Positions 49,347-60,601 of a stretch of DNA of 64,000 nucleotides are shown piece after piece. A program made the translations under genes and the position numbers. Source of the DNA: Circinella minor (taxonomy: Eukaryota > Mucoromycota > Mucoromycetes > Mucorales > Lichtheimiaceae); assembly GCA_016758965.1 (NCBI GenBank), contig JAEPRB010000030.1, positions 124,001 through 188,000 of the forward strand, read 5' to 3'. Positions within the stretch are counted from its first letter, which is position 1, and each line of letters opens with the position of its first letter. The notes beneath the pieces are model-generated. The model made no database searches and had not been told where the DNA came from. It saw nothing but the letters and a program-made list of their open reading frames with translations.

Positions 49347-49560
49347 TTTTCTAAATCATCCCAATTTCTCCAACACGAATCTCTCCTGGAATCATATCCG
49401 AATAACTCATATATTGTCTACCTTCGACCAGCGAAGATTTTAACATCCCTGCATAACCTGTAATATTACGTATTGACATATGTGACTATAACTTTATCAG
49501 CAACATTGGAATTATCTTTTCGATTTCCATACTTTAGTACACGGATTTTCATCCTTCCTT
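49347..49560 (-). pseudogene. Short C-terminal coding remnant
   Basis: On the minus strand a block reads RNYKGRMKIRVLKYGNRKDN then SNVADKVIVTYVNT; after a stop and an AG it continues GYAGMLKSSLVEGRQYMSYS, DMIPGEIRVGEIGMI, stop at 49349-49347. It looks like the last two exons of an unknown gene, cut off from its 5' part. Confidence 0.4.
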
Positions 49561-50825
49561 TATAATTTCTGTTATTTAATTACTCTAAAATATATAATAT
49601 ACATTTTACGATATGTTTATCTTGAAATTTGTCATGTAATTTTAATAAGTTGTATATGTTAATGAATTATTATAATACTATTATAGAAATTATTCAGTAC
49701 AAGGCAAAAAGCGTTTTCTTTAAAAAATTTCATGATGTTATTTATGCAAAAAAGATACATATTTGCAGGATAGTGAAGCCAAATCAAACACCGCAGGATG
49801 GCACGACTTTTAGTATTTAATTTCATCTCTTGCCCCAGCCAAAATGGTCAAAAGTTCAAAAGTTCAATAATTGTTGTTAATAGGCTTAAAAATGATATAT
49901 TGACTTGGTGTGAGGCTAAAGCTTCTATAAGTCGATGTAAATTACTGGCGATGAATACACCATTTTTTTCTTTTTATTTTTTTGGCTTTTTTTTTCTATA
50001 TAATATCCTTTTTTATAAATTTATATATACAACAACACATTACTTGTCTTGTGAACATCCTGTCTATATTACCTATAGACATTATTAAATGTTATATCGT
50101 GATAAAGACCACTCATAAAATATTTTTCTTCTTAATTCTAATGTTTATATATCAGCACTCAAATTCTCTAATTGTACTTTTGTTTGTAGTCCTGTGCAAC
50201 AAGTTCAGGTAACAGAAATTAATAGTATTTAAAGATTTTGAGAACTGCTCTAATGATTGATAATTGATATGTAAACTTGGAATTCGATAACTTGACGATG
50301 TTTGAGAATACGTACCTTGATTAAAGACCACGTGTAACTTGGCAATATAATGATAATGCTCTCAAAGAGGAATAATATCAATGGTTAAGCAATGTTAGCT
50401 TATGTGACTTCATTGTTTGGAGGGAGCGGGTTGAAAAAAAAATGGTCCACTTCTATCACGAACAAGATTTTTTATAGAAGTATACAAGCTGCAGCGATGT
50501 AGGTATGACTGTACGGAGAATATTTTCTTGAATCTCTTCTCGTTTTTTAATTACTAATTCTCGGTAATTGATTCTATTTTTAAATGCATTTTTACCACAA
50601 TAGTGATATATTCTATAACTAGTTTAGAACTACAGAAGGAATTTATTTTTTGCAGATACGTACTGGGAATTGTATGTCAATTGAACAGATTCAGTACACG
50701 GATAATTCAACTGTGCCATCAACGTATTTTTAACTTTATTATAATTTTGTGATGACGGTGAATAGGAACAAGGCTACTAGTTGGCTCCTTTGTGTATAAG
50801 TATCAGTTCTTTTCGATTAATCTTG
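49561..50825. other. Spacer without recognised gene
   Basis: AT-rich, only short frames. It leads into the tandem array on its right. Confidence 0.45.
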
Positions 50826-51790
50826 TTCTTTTCTTCTATCAATACATATGTTGGGATAGCACCAAACATCTGTCGGACAGATGTTTTCATAGAGATTAAG
50901 TTGGGCTTGTCTTTTATGAAGGGTGTATCTTGAAAGCTGAAGATGGTTACAATATGCAGGTAATTTTTTGTTTTCTTTTCTATTACTATCTAAATGGAAT
51001 ACTAATCATTTTTTTATTATTATTATGCACGAGATGGGTATGCAGCGAAGCTAGCAATTATTTGTAGATGTGTGTTGATGGTGGATTATTCAAGTCTTTT
51101 TTTCTTCCATCCATGCACATGTTAGGATATTACCAAACATCTGTCGGACAGTGTTTTCATAGAGATTAAGTTGGGCTTGTCTTTTATGAAGGGTGTATCC
51201 TGAAAGCTGAAGATGGTTACAATATACAGGTAATTTTTTTTGTTTTCTTTTCTATTACTATCCAAATCGAATACTAATCAATTTTTTATTATTATTATGC
51301 ACGAGATGGGTATGCAGCGAATCTAGCAATTCTTTTGTAGATGTGTGTTGATGGTGGATTATTCAAGTCTTTTTTTCTTCCATCAATACATATGTTAGGA
51401 TATCACCAAACATCTGTCGGACAGTGTTTTCATAGAGATTAAGTTAAGCTTGTCTTTTATGAAGGGTGTATCCTGAAAGCTGAAGATGGTTACAATATGG
51501 AGGTAAATTTTTTTTTATTTCCTTTCCTTATTGCTATCTAAATTGAATACTAATCATTTTTTATTATTATTATGCACGAGATGGATATGCTACAAAGGTA
51601 GCAATTCTTTTGTGGATGTGTATTGTTCGCAGAGAGTAAAGACCAACGCAGATTCGAAAGAAACAGCGTCAATAATTTCAACAGTATACATGTTAGATTA
51701 GTGCTGAGCATCTGTCGAACGGAATTTTTGATAAAGATTGGCTCAGATTTGTCTTTTATGAAGGGAAAGAGAGAGAAGGCGTACGGGAAC
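50826..51790 (+). repeat. Tandem array of about 272-bp units, three and a half copies
   Basis: The string ACCAAACATCTGTCGG starts at 50861, 51132 and 51405 (spacing 271 and 273). Each unit continues through GAGATTAAGTT, TGTCTTTTATGAAGGGTGTA, AAGCTGAAGATGGTTACAAT and TTATTATTATGCACGAGATG. A fourth, more diverged copy begins near 51681 (CATCTGTCGAACGG at 51709). In copy 4 the frame is open (ICRTEFLIKIGSDLSFMKG), and copies 1-3 encode related but broken versions, so the unit seems to derive from an exon-intron segment of a gene. Confidence 0.85.
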
Positions 51791-53403
51791 AATTGGAAGA
51801 AATGTATATGGCTTTATAATGGTCTTTTATTTTTTCCCACTTTTATCCTATAGAACCATTCTTATTATAACTGGGTCCTTGAACAAGGTAGCGTAAAAAA
51901 AATATTATATTCTAACACTGGGAGAACTTTTATGGAATCCTTGTGATTGCCGTACTACATGCGTACGTCCCATTACCACTTTTCCATGGTCAAGATGACA
52001 AATACATAGTGTAATACGTTATATTCAAACATTCCGTATATCATCTTTTCATTCTTCCATCCATTTTTATTTCTTACGCTTTTCATTTTGGTCCGGGGAA
52101 AGGATGAACCACTCAATGATGGAAGAAATACTTTTTTTTTTGTTGAGTATCTCCAATATAGTAATATTCAAATGGAATCAATAAAGTTATTATTATCGCA
52201 TTGTTTCTTCCTCTAATATATCACCATTGTAGTGTCATACGTAGGAATAAGAATGTAGAGTATTTGAAAATAAAAGGACTCGTTTTTAACAATATTTGAG
52301 AATACCTCATCCGTGATAGGGTTATCACAACACACCCAAGACTAAATTTTTAAAGATGCATTCTCAAGAATATATACTAACTATAATTATGTATAGTATT
52401 CTTCTAAATCATTGTCCAAATAGGGAAATACCAATGCTATATATGCTGTATTTAAACATTTATATTAATTCTCGCTTGTTCTGATAAGTCTTCGGTTCTG
52501 CAACAAAAAACTAGGAAAAATCAAACCCGGAGATTGACTGTAGAAATAATCTTTATCTTTGATTTTCATCTTTTAACAAGGATAATTTTTATTAATTAAT
52601 ATCATGTACATACTCTATTCTACGTACCACACAACTAAATCGACATTCTTCTGTCTCAAATCATCCCCGACGTCATCCTGTTCATTCAATAGTTAGTGTT
52701 AAATGGCTTTTATTATTAGCCATCGGGTTCTTACATAATTGTCGCTACCCCTATCACAAATATAATCATACAATATGCATACCTCGGGACCGCCAATCAG
52801 TACAAATCGTATTTGAAATTAATTGAACCTTTCATTGTATGATGCGGTGTGAATAATTGCCCTCAGGCTTTCATCAAAGACAAAATTTCTGTGCGTACGT
52901 ACAACCACGTTTTTTGCACACTCACATTCTGCACTACTTTCGAGCTACGTACGTAAATCCTCTTCTGTGCAAAAAAATGGGAGTTCGGCTGTACAAATCT
53001 GACAATGTTAGCTTTCGCTTTATGACTTGAATGCTAACGGCTTTATACTTAGTAAACGTCTCAAATCGACCCTTTTCATATTATATGTTTTTAAGTACCA
53101 GAATAGATGTCAATGTTTTCACTAACTTTAGTGTGTCATCTTCAATACGATCTTGATTTTCTTCATATTCACCAGAAAATGCTTCAATGACGATTCATTC
53201 AGGATCCTTATACGTAACCAACCTATGACCTCCACATGAGCATAGTCTGATGGTATTTTTAGATATTAGTATAAGGCTGGGTGTGAAGTTGTGTGTTTTT
53301 GACAGAGGCCCAAGTCATACAGTAATATGTATCATTACAGAAAAGAGAAGAGATCTTACTAAAACACGAAGGATCTCTTTAGTTTTCAACGACTTTAGTA
53401 GTA
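51791..53403. other. Spacer
   Basis: AT-rich DNA without gene calls. 52910-52995 has TTTTTTGCACA and TGTGCAAAAAAATGG in opposite orientation, reminiscent of the ends of the MITE at 10302, but without a matching pair of termini. Confidence 0.45.
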
Positions 53404-54237
53404 CAATGATGATTCGTTAAACCTCCGGTATTTCGCTAAACCGGCAGTACGTATCTCTCAAATATTTTTTATATATTTAGTAAATTACCGGTGATTCGAT
53501 AAACCGGTATCCGGTGAGCTTTCCTAAATACTTACCGGGTTTATAATAGTATTATTATTATACTTTATATTATATCATATTAGTCTTTTTATTGGTAAAA
53601 TCAGTCATACAACGTTCCTATAACGTCATCTCAGCTCTTCCCTTTGTTTTCAGTTGACTAATTTGTTTCCACAGCAATCAAAAATACACAAATCATTTTT
53701 GTCGTCAAGAGAAAGCTTCTCAACATCTTGTTGATAACAGCGTCTCTTTTTTGCCAACTTCACACGGATGGGATGCTTTTTTCTTCTTTCTCATCTACGT
53801 ACGTACTTCTTTTCAACTTTGTTATGTATGTACGTGTTCATTACCATTGAATATGTAATTATGTTGTTGATACAATTCACTTTTACGTACTCATTTATTC
53901 AACTGCTAACCATGGTCTATATTAATACACACTTTGTTGTGAATTCATTATTAAGCCAATCTCTGGTTCATTATCACTATTTGATGAACGCACTATCATC
54001 ATTTTTATCACTAAAAGATTAGCTCATAGTAGCAAAGCTATATTATGCAGTTAGCTACATTATGAACTATCATTTTTTTTTCATCTTATCCGTATTAGCT
54101 TAATTTGATTATAGTTATTCTTCCAGTATACTCTACATCTTAGTACCAGCTGCGTTTCAATTCGCTAAGCCGGTAATTCGATAAACCGGTACAAATCCTC
54201 AACATATATTGAGTAATTGTTTAACGAATAATCACTG
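53404..54237. mobile_element. TA-flanked element (834 bp) with imperfect terminal inverted repeats
   Basis: Left end CAATGATGATTCGTTAAAC; right end, reverse complement, CAGTGATTATTCGTTAAAC: 17 of 19 positions agree. TA occurs at both borders (53402-53403 and 54238-54239). Subterminal motifs TTCGATAAACCGGTA and TTCGCTAAACCGG are repeated inside both ends (53430-53510 and 54160-54192). No transposase is readable, so it is a non-autonomous element of pogo/Tc1-mariner type. Its termini differ from those of the 10302 MITE, so it belongs to another family. Confidence 0.8.
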
Positions 54238-54832
54238 TATTCCTTCCCACCGCACTACATTTTTTCTTTTGCTTATGAACTGCGTGTTAACAACATTTTG
54301 TTGCCACTTGTGCCTTAAGGACCTTGTAAATAAAAACAATCTTATTCAATTACATAAGAAGACTTTTTTTTTTATCAGAGTGAATGGATTCCTAATTATT
54401 ACGTATATTGAACGTTGAAAAATTTAAAGTGGCCAAAAATTATATTGTTCTTTGAAATTTTATATATACACATAAAAAAAAAAAAGATAATGATTTTCGA
54501 GTAACAACTACTACTCCATTGCTCTCATCATTTATAACCACTACTTTGAAACAATTAAATAATCCAAATAATCCAACCCTTCTTTCTTTTGCACGTAGTA
54601 TTTTTTTTTTATAAAAAAAAAAATACACAGTTGAATTGATGCTATTTATCACCCCCTATGAGTTAATTTTCTTTTTATGTATAATTGTATGATTAAGTAG
54701 TAATGATGAAAAGTATGTTGAGTTTATTGGAATATTTCTTTTTCAAGACTATTATAAATAAGAGAGAAAGAAAAAGTTCATGTTTAGTTCTATATAAATA
54801 TATTCTTCGAAATAAATAAAAATAAATAAAAC
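54238..54832. other. Spacer downstream of the TMEM209-like gene
   Basis: AT-rich with A- and T-runs. An alternative last exon of the TMEM209-like gene might lie at about 54760-54700 on the minus strand, but the support is weak. Confidence 0.45.
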
Positions 54833-56698
54833 TTACTCTTCAGTTGTATAAAAGTATACCAATAAAAATTTATAAACATCTCCACCTTGTAACTATATAA
54901 ATTCATTCATTATTAATACCACATTAGATATAGATCTATATAAATAAAATTATTACTTACAGGTACAAGAGGTGGAACAACATTTGGCATGGCAAATCCT
55001 AAGTATGTATTGAATAAATGTAATATGATTTCTGAATCTGTTGGTAATTCAGGTTCTTTATTAATACTATGATATCGAGATTTCTTGATAAATTCTAATA
55101 TTTAATTATAATAATAAAGACATTAGTTTCTAGAGTAACAAAAATTATATTAACTATTATAATTAGACATATATACCTTTCAAACGATCCAACACATATT
55201 TTCTAGCACGATCATTTTCATATCCCTTTACAGAAATCATTTTTTGTACTAAAGTAATAGGGAATGTATTATCCGCCTATTTAAAAGAATAAAAAAAGTT
55301 ATTAAATTTTTTCAATCTCTATATTTCAAAACTATTATTATCTCTTACTTACCATTGTTGTAGGTTCAATCATCAATAATGCAAGAATATTAGGAGGACA
55401 ATCAACAAAGTTGATACCTTGTTGTGGAAGTTGTTTTTCAACCAACGATACAGTATGTAATGTTGGATCCATAATATTTTTAGTGAGCCACTATATATAT
55501 ATTCAAAAAATAATATAAATCAGTATATAAAAATTAATTATATACAATCATTATCTCTTTTCATTTTTTTTTGTTTTACCTGTCGTAATCGATCATAATA
55601 TACTTTAGAAGATCTATCATCAAATCGATCCCAATTTTCTAACATATCATCCTCCTATTCATCATTATTAATAAGTTGTTTTCATCAAATTAAACCTTTC
55701 CCATCCTCCCATCGTTTTCATATATATATATATATTTTACCTGTTCTTGTCTGAATCGTTCAATAATGTTAGGTTGTGGATTAAGTCGCCACAATAATTT
55801 ATTTAATCGTTCATTCGTTTTCTTTCTTTCAGCATGACATGGTCGTGATTCTAACTTGGGCAAGTTGATAGATAATGAAGGGTCGCCTAATCGTTCAGGG
55901 ACGGGAACATAAGCAAGATTTCGCATATCTTCACCAATAGGTCCAGATTCATTCGATTCAAATACTCCACGTGCTGCTTCTATATAATTCCATTGGAGTA
56001 ATGTAAGTTATCTATATATAAAAGAAATTATCTTCTTCTTTTTTTAATCGTTACCAGCAGGTGAATCAGCGATTGGTCCTCTCCATGGCTTTGATTGAAA
56101 CATAAATGTTGATGTTGGAGCTGATTGATTATTTGTTGTTGTAGTAGATGCACTCGTTGTTGCTGTTGCTGTTGTTGTTGGTTGTGGTTGTTGTGTTGAT
56201 TTACCAGGAACTTGTTTCTTTTCTGTAAAAGCATTATATATACGAACAAGGCAATTTCCAACGGCGCGTGTAAGTGGACCTGATTGAAAAGCACCTTCAA
56301 AAAATGGAGTATTAAGTTTAATCAATGGTGAAACTTGGTGTTTTGAATAAAACCAAATGTAGATACTACAAAAGATCACAGCGGTTGTTTCTAAAAAAAA
56401 AAAAAAAAAATCAATAAAGTAACAAATTTAATTAATCAAATTATTATTTAATGTTGTTAAAACCTCGACTACTATATAAGACGTTGTTGTGAAAAAAAAA
56501 AACAAATTATTTTGTAGTTTTACCAAAAAGATACGCGGTCCATGATATACGAGGAAATCTTGTAAAATCAAGACCCAACCAACGAATGACTTCATTAATG
56601 GCCAAAAGACCAAAAAGTCCTGTTAAGTAACGTTTAATGAAATATTCATTACGTGTTGATGCAGATGTTAACTGCTTCAACAAGTAAGGCCACTGCAT
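54833..56698 (-). CDS. TMEM209-like (CytochromB561_N family) nuclear-envelope membrane protein
   Basis: Predicted membrane protein; human TMEM209 sits in the nuclear envelope near nuclear pores. Eight exons: 56698-56524, 56390-56055, 55979-55741, 55654-55580, 55490-55353, 55276-55177, 55094-54961, 54892-54833, giving 418 residues with all phases consistent. N-terminal hydrophobic segments (YLTGLFGLLAINEVIRWLGL and TTAVIFCSIYIWFY) are followed by a Thr/Gln-rich linker. The family region is recognised from the order WLTKNIMDPTLHTVSLVEKQ, YENDRARKYVLDRLKEF, ELPTDSEIILHLFNTYLGFA and VYKFLLVYFYTTEE, paralleling the LPTDSAIIMHVFCTYL block in animals. It ends right after the FLLVYFY block, shorter than the animal protein. 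The stop GAG-TAA overlaps a perfect GTAAGT donor, so one more exon is possible. Confidence 0.75.
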
Positions 56699-57715
56699 GA
56701 TCGGCGAGAAAAATATATATAAAAAAAAGGGGTGGGGGAGAGAGAACGGGTTTTTTTTTTTACCTATTTCATGCTTCCAACTAAAAACCAAAATTAAAAA
56801 TTGGGACTGCGAACTGTTTTTTTTTTTTTTTTTGACAACTTTTTTTTACAAAGAAGTGTTACGAACACACTTCCTGATGGCTACCTCCACAAGAAGTTAT
56901 AAACCAAATATTTTTACGTATATAAGATGTATTATTTTGGTACTATTGAACAATGAACATCCTTAAAAATACCTGTTTCTCATGGAATTCATTCTCATGA
57001 ATTACTTACATTTGTTGATAAGAAAAAAAACACAACGGGGTGTCAAAGGCGTAAAAAAAAATCAATTTATTAATTAATTATCTTGAGATCAATATGTGTC
57101 CTAAAATTATTGCATATTTGATGTTCAATATACGAAAAACAAATTTGGTCCATATAAAGTATACCACGATTATTACTAGATACTATATTATTTTTACTAT
57201 ATTCAAAAGACACTTTTTATAACAACAACAAAATTATATGAATCAGTATCACTACACAACGTTACAATAATATCTTTGTAGTTTTTGTTTATATTCACGT
57301 CTCGCTGCTCTCAGCACCTTCAAAGTACACACTTTTTGTTCTCCATAACTTTTATATTGATCACGCTGGTTATCCTTGCTCCTAATAATGTATATACATA
57401 ATGAAAAAAAAAACCTGGGTATTATTCATAAAATACGTAACATAACCATTTCAAAATATTAATATGTAACAATAAAAATGATTGTACTGTATAGAAACTG
57501 GCAAACGACATCATTGTTATTATTTATTTTTAAAAATTGGGTGGCCATAGCAATTTCCATATAAAAAGAATATTAAACAAGAAGATAAAAATGGGGTGAA
57601 GAAAAAATAACAATAGCTTTATATGACAATATGATAAAATAAAAATATAATACAACAGAAAAGCATATTTATAATTTGATAAATACACTTTTTTTTTTTT
57701 TTAGCTCGATTCACT
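56699..57715. other. Spacer
   Basis: Promoter side of the TMEM209-like gene, then AT-rich DNA. No gene or repeat recognised. Confidence 0.5.
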
Positions 57716-57910
57716 TCATGTCTCTTCTTCATCTTCTTCTTCATCTTCATCTTCGCCTTCTTCCTCTTCTCCTTCTTCTTCTTCTTCTTCAACTTCTTCT
57801 CCTTCAACTTCTTCAACTTCCTCAACTTCTTCAACTTCTTCGTCCGTTACTTTATCAGTGGTCTTGTAAGATCTTTTGCTAGGAGCTTTGGAGCGAATTA
57901 CTCTTCCCAT
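57716..57910 (-). CDS. Possible small acidic protein, low complexity
   Basis: 64 codons: a basic start (MGRVIRSKAPSKRSYKTTDK) followed almost only by Glu, Asp, Val and Gly (VTDEEVEEVEEVEE... EDEEET). The DNA is an imperfect trinucleotide repeat (CTT/TTC on the plus strand), so the open frame may be a by-product of repeat expansion. Its 5' neighbour on the same strand is the 60-bp tandem duplication at 57976. A chaperone-like acidic tail or a truncated nuclear protein would be guesses. Real expression is uncertain. Confidence 0.3.
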   Translation of the reverse strand: MGRVIRSKAPSKRSYKTTDKVTDEEVEEVEEVEEVEGEEVEEEEEEGEEEEGEDEDEEEDEEET

Positions 57911-57975
57911 ACTGTCTTTTTGATATTTTTAAAATGTTGTTCAGTATCGGACGCAAGGCATAACACTCCTTTTAT

Positions 57976-58095
57976 ACTTTTTTAACTTCTTTCTTAATTA
58001 CCTTTTTAGTCACAAATTCAATACTGTTATCCAATTTATTTTTGACATCTTTGTTAATTACCTTTTTAGTCACATATTCAAATTTATTATCCAAA
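57976..58095 (-). repeat. 60-bp tandem duplication coding for a 20-residue repeat
   Basis: Two copies exactly 60 bp apart (TAATTACCTTTTTAGTCACA at 57997 and 58057). Read on the minus strand they give LDNKFEYVTKKVINKDVKNK and LDNSIEFVTKKVIKKEVKKV, in one frame, followed by a stop. The differences are conservative (Y/F, D/E), which hints at past selection on a coiled-coil-like protein. Confidence 0.65.
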
Positions 58096-58825
58096 ATGGT
58101 GCTTGCGCAAAGGAAGCTACCCGTTATAGCACAAATCAGCAATAACTATCGTATCACCACTTCAATTGCCACACTCCATAAAAAATTCCTTTGCCGAAGA
58201 AAAAGAGTTCTAGATCACCGTCATTTCGCTCACCAACACCACGGATGGCATTGTGATGCACTGTATTTGATTATTTTAACAAAAAAGGAAAATAAAATCA
58301 GACAAGATAAAAATCCTTTGAGACCTTGTTATATGCTTTTAATAATAATTGAGAAACTAGAGTTTAAAGTTCTCTTTTTTAAAATAATATTTGCAAAAAG
58401 ACCGTTGTTTAAATGCTTTCTCTTCTGTGAGTTATGGAGTTGATTGATCAGATGTGGTGTAGAGGGGTTGGTATTAGGGTCGGGCACTTCATATTAGTCA
58501 TTAATGTTGAGAAAGTTGCAATATTTACTATTCTGAAATATATTGGGCTTAGCCATGAAACTCTCTTTTTTTTTTTTCTTTAAAGTTGATAGGGCGCAGG
58601 ACATTGCTATGATACTCAGTTTCCTTTTTAGAATTGAGGTCTGTTCACGTCTGTGTTCTAAATACGATTTTCCCAATTTCATCTGGGATAAAGAGATCAT
58701 ATTCTTATAATACAACAGACCTTCAAAGATGTAATTGCTTTAGAAAAAAAAGTACGTAGCGGCAAATGAAGAACAGACGCAATCAAAACGAAATTAGCAT
58801 GCCCAAGAAGTTAGTTTAGCGAAAA
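58096..58825. other. Spacer, repeat-derived
   Basis: Short frames only. Sequence complexity is higher than in the microsatellite spacers, suggesting old transposon DNA. No identity assigned. Confidence 0.35.
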
Positions 58826-59480
58826 TCACCAACTTTACTAGTGATTTTAACAGCAACAAAGCAACAAACTGCCGACCTTTTAGAAAAATTAAACCAATAT
58901 ACGTATAAAGCTGGTTCCATGGAAGCTGCTGTTAACGATATATACTACAGGATGACATTCCCACAACAGCAAAACTCACAGTGCGTAACAAAGTCCACTT
59001 GAACACATTTATTATCTCACTGTGATAAGCCAACATGTGCCACAAAAAAAAAATCTACTGCACCACTCACAGAGGTAAACCAGTTCGAGTGGGCTAAGCG
59101 ACTTTTACAATCTGTAGCAAGTTCAACCTCGTATACAATAACTATACAACTCCTCATGCCGACGTACCACCCATGGCGCAATTCGCCGAGTACTGCGTTA
59201 ATTAGAAACAGAACAAGGTTGAATACTTGATATTCAATTTCCCGCGTGTGGTGTAGTAGATTTAGAAATCCATTCATCATACGAACAAGATCTACACACA
59301 TGTTACTCAAACAAGCAAGACTTATTTCAAAGGTTGATTTTAATCCTATTTCGGCAGCAACAATAGGCGATCCATCTTTTGCTTAGCCAAACTACTATCC
59401 AAAACTAAACATGCTGGTGAAAGCAAAACGTATTTATCAAGGACGAATGATTGTTCTGTGTATCCGCATGCCTAAAAAGC
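58826..59480 (+). pseudogene. Decayed coding remnant, probably from a mobile element
   Basis: 58826-59240 stays in one frame except for a single TGA at 59000: TATKQQTADLLEKLNQYTYK, AGSMEAAVNDIYYRMTF, then after the stop HCDKPTCATKKKSTAPLTEV, FEWAKRLLQSVASSTSY and LLMPTYHPWRNSPSTALIRN. A second stretch at 59290-59480 reads LLKQARLISKVDFNPISAAT and MLVKAKRIYQGRMIVLCIRM with two stops. Composition is protein-like. No domain is named with confidence; a retroelement or transposon origin is inferred only from decay and context. Confidence 0.45.
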
Positions 59481-60100
59481 ATTGAGGCAATGGTAATTGT
59501 GCCACTTTACATTATTATCAAATAGCCAAATCAATACCACATTGGAATTAAATACTTATTTAAGTACGTATCACGATATCCATCTACGTCCCACCATATT
59601 ACCACCATAATCCATTGGAATCTAGTTCTATTTTCCCTCTCCTTCTCCATCGGACATCGACTAAAAGAAACCTAAGCCTTCTTCGACCACTATTTTTTAT
59701 TATATCTTTACCCCATGTTTCTAATCTTCCTTCCTCTCGTTCTTTTATTTTCTCTTCTTTCTTTGCTTTTTCTCCCCTCTCTTTTTTCATTTATAGCAAC
59801 TACATATATCAATGCAATAGTTTCTAGACTCACTCAAAATCTCATTAGCCTCCTTTATTCTTCAAGTGACAACATTTTTTTTTTTTACTGGTAATTCCTC
59901 ACTCTCTTAACCTTTTCCCTATATACTCGCATACGTAGCGTTTTCATTTCTTCTACTTTACACTATTTTTTCTCGAGAAAATATGTCCGTCAAGGGCGTG
60001 TGCTCATTCTGAGACGTTAAATAAAGTAAGTGAATTTAAACGTATCTAGTTCTGATGCACGCTGTTTGTTTTCCGATAATATGTAAAATGAAATAATGGC

Positions 60101-60131
<31 letters not shown>

Positions 60132-60601
60132 CTCAGTGTGCAAGAATAGTAATACCCTTTCCTTTCCGATTTTCTATAGACTCTTTCTCTATTTCTTCAT
60201 ATACTTGTAGCTTTTTTCCTTTGGTTAATAAAGGATTTTTCACCTACGTATTCTTGTTAAGCATGTAGTACCACAAGGAAGCTATTACTACTATATACCT
60301 ATAGGTGTGGGTCACTTGATCTTCAATAATAATATATATATATTAAACTACAACACGTACGTATACAATTTTATTAAATTGATAAAAGAAAAAGATTTTG
60401 TTTATGAAAAAAAAATAATTATAATGAAAACAAAAGAGAAAGAAAATTATTGGAGAACAAAACGAATATATACTTGACAAAAAAAAAAAAAGAATAGTGA
60501 TAATAATAAGAAACAAATATTATAGAAAGAAAAAAGGAAGTAAGAGAAAAAGAGAGGGGGGTTAATTACAAAAAGATAAATAGATTGTGTTAATTTTTTT
60601 T
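59481..60601. other. Spacer
   Basis: Pyrimidine-rich patches (59630-59790), a long A-run near 60100-60126, then the 3' region of the transporter gene. No gene recognised. Confidence 0.5.

Noticed and set aside
52910..52995. Third MITE suggested by TTTTTTGCACA and TGTGCAAAAAAATGG in opposite orientation
   Set aside because: No matching pair of terminal repeats and no TA-flanked borders could be found.
57716..57910. MGRVIRSKAPSKR start compared with ribosomal protein uL2 (MGRVIR...)
   Set aside because: Similarity is limited to six residues; the rest is an acidic trinucleotide repeat with no uL2 content.
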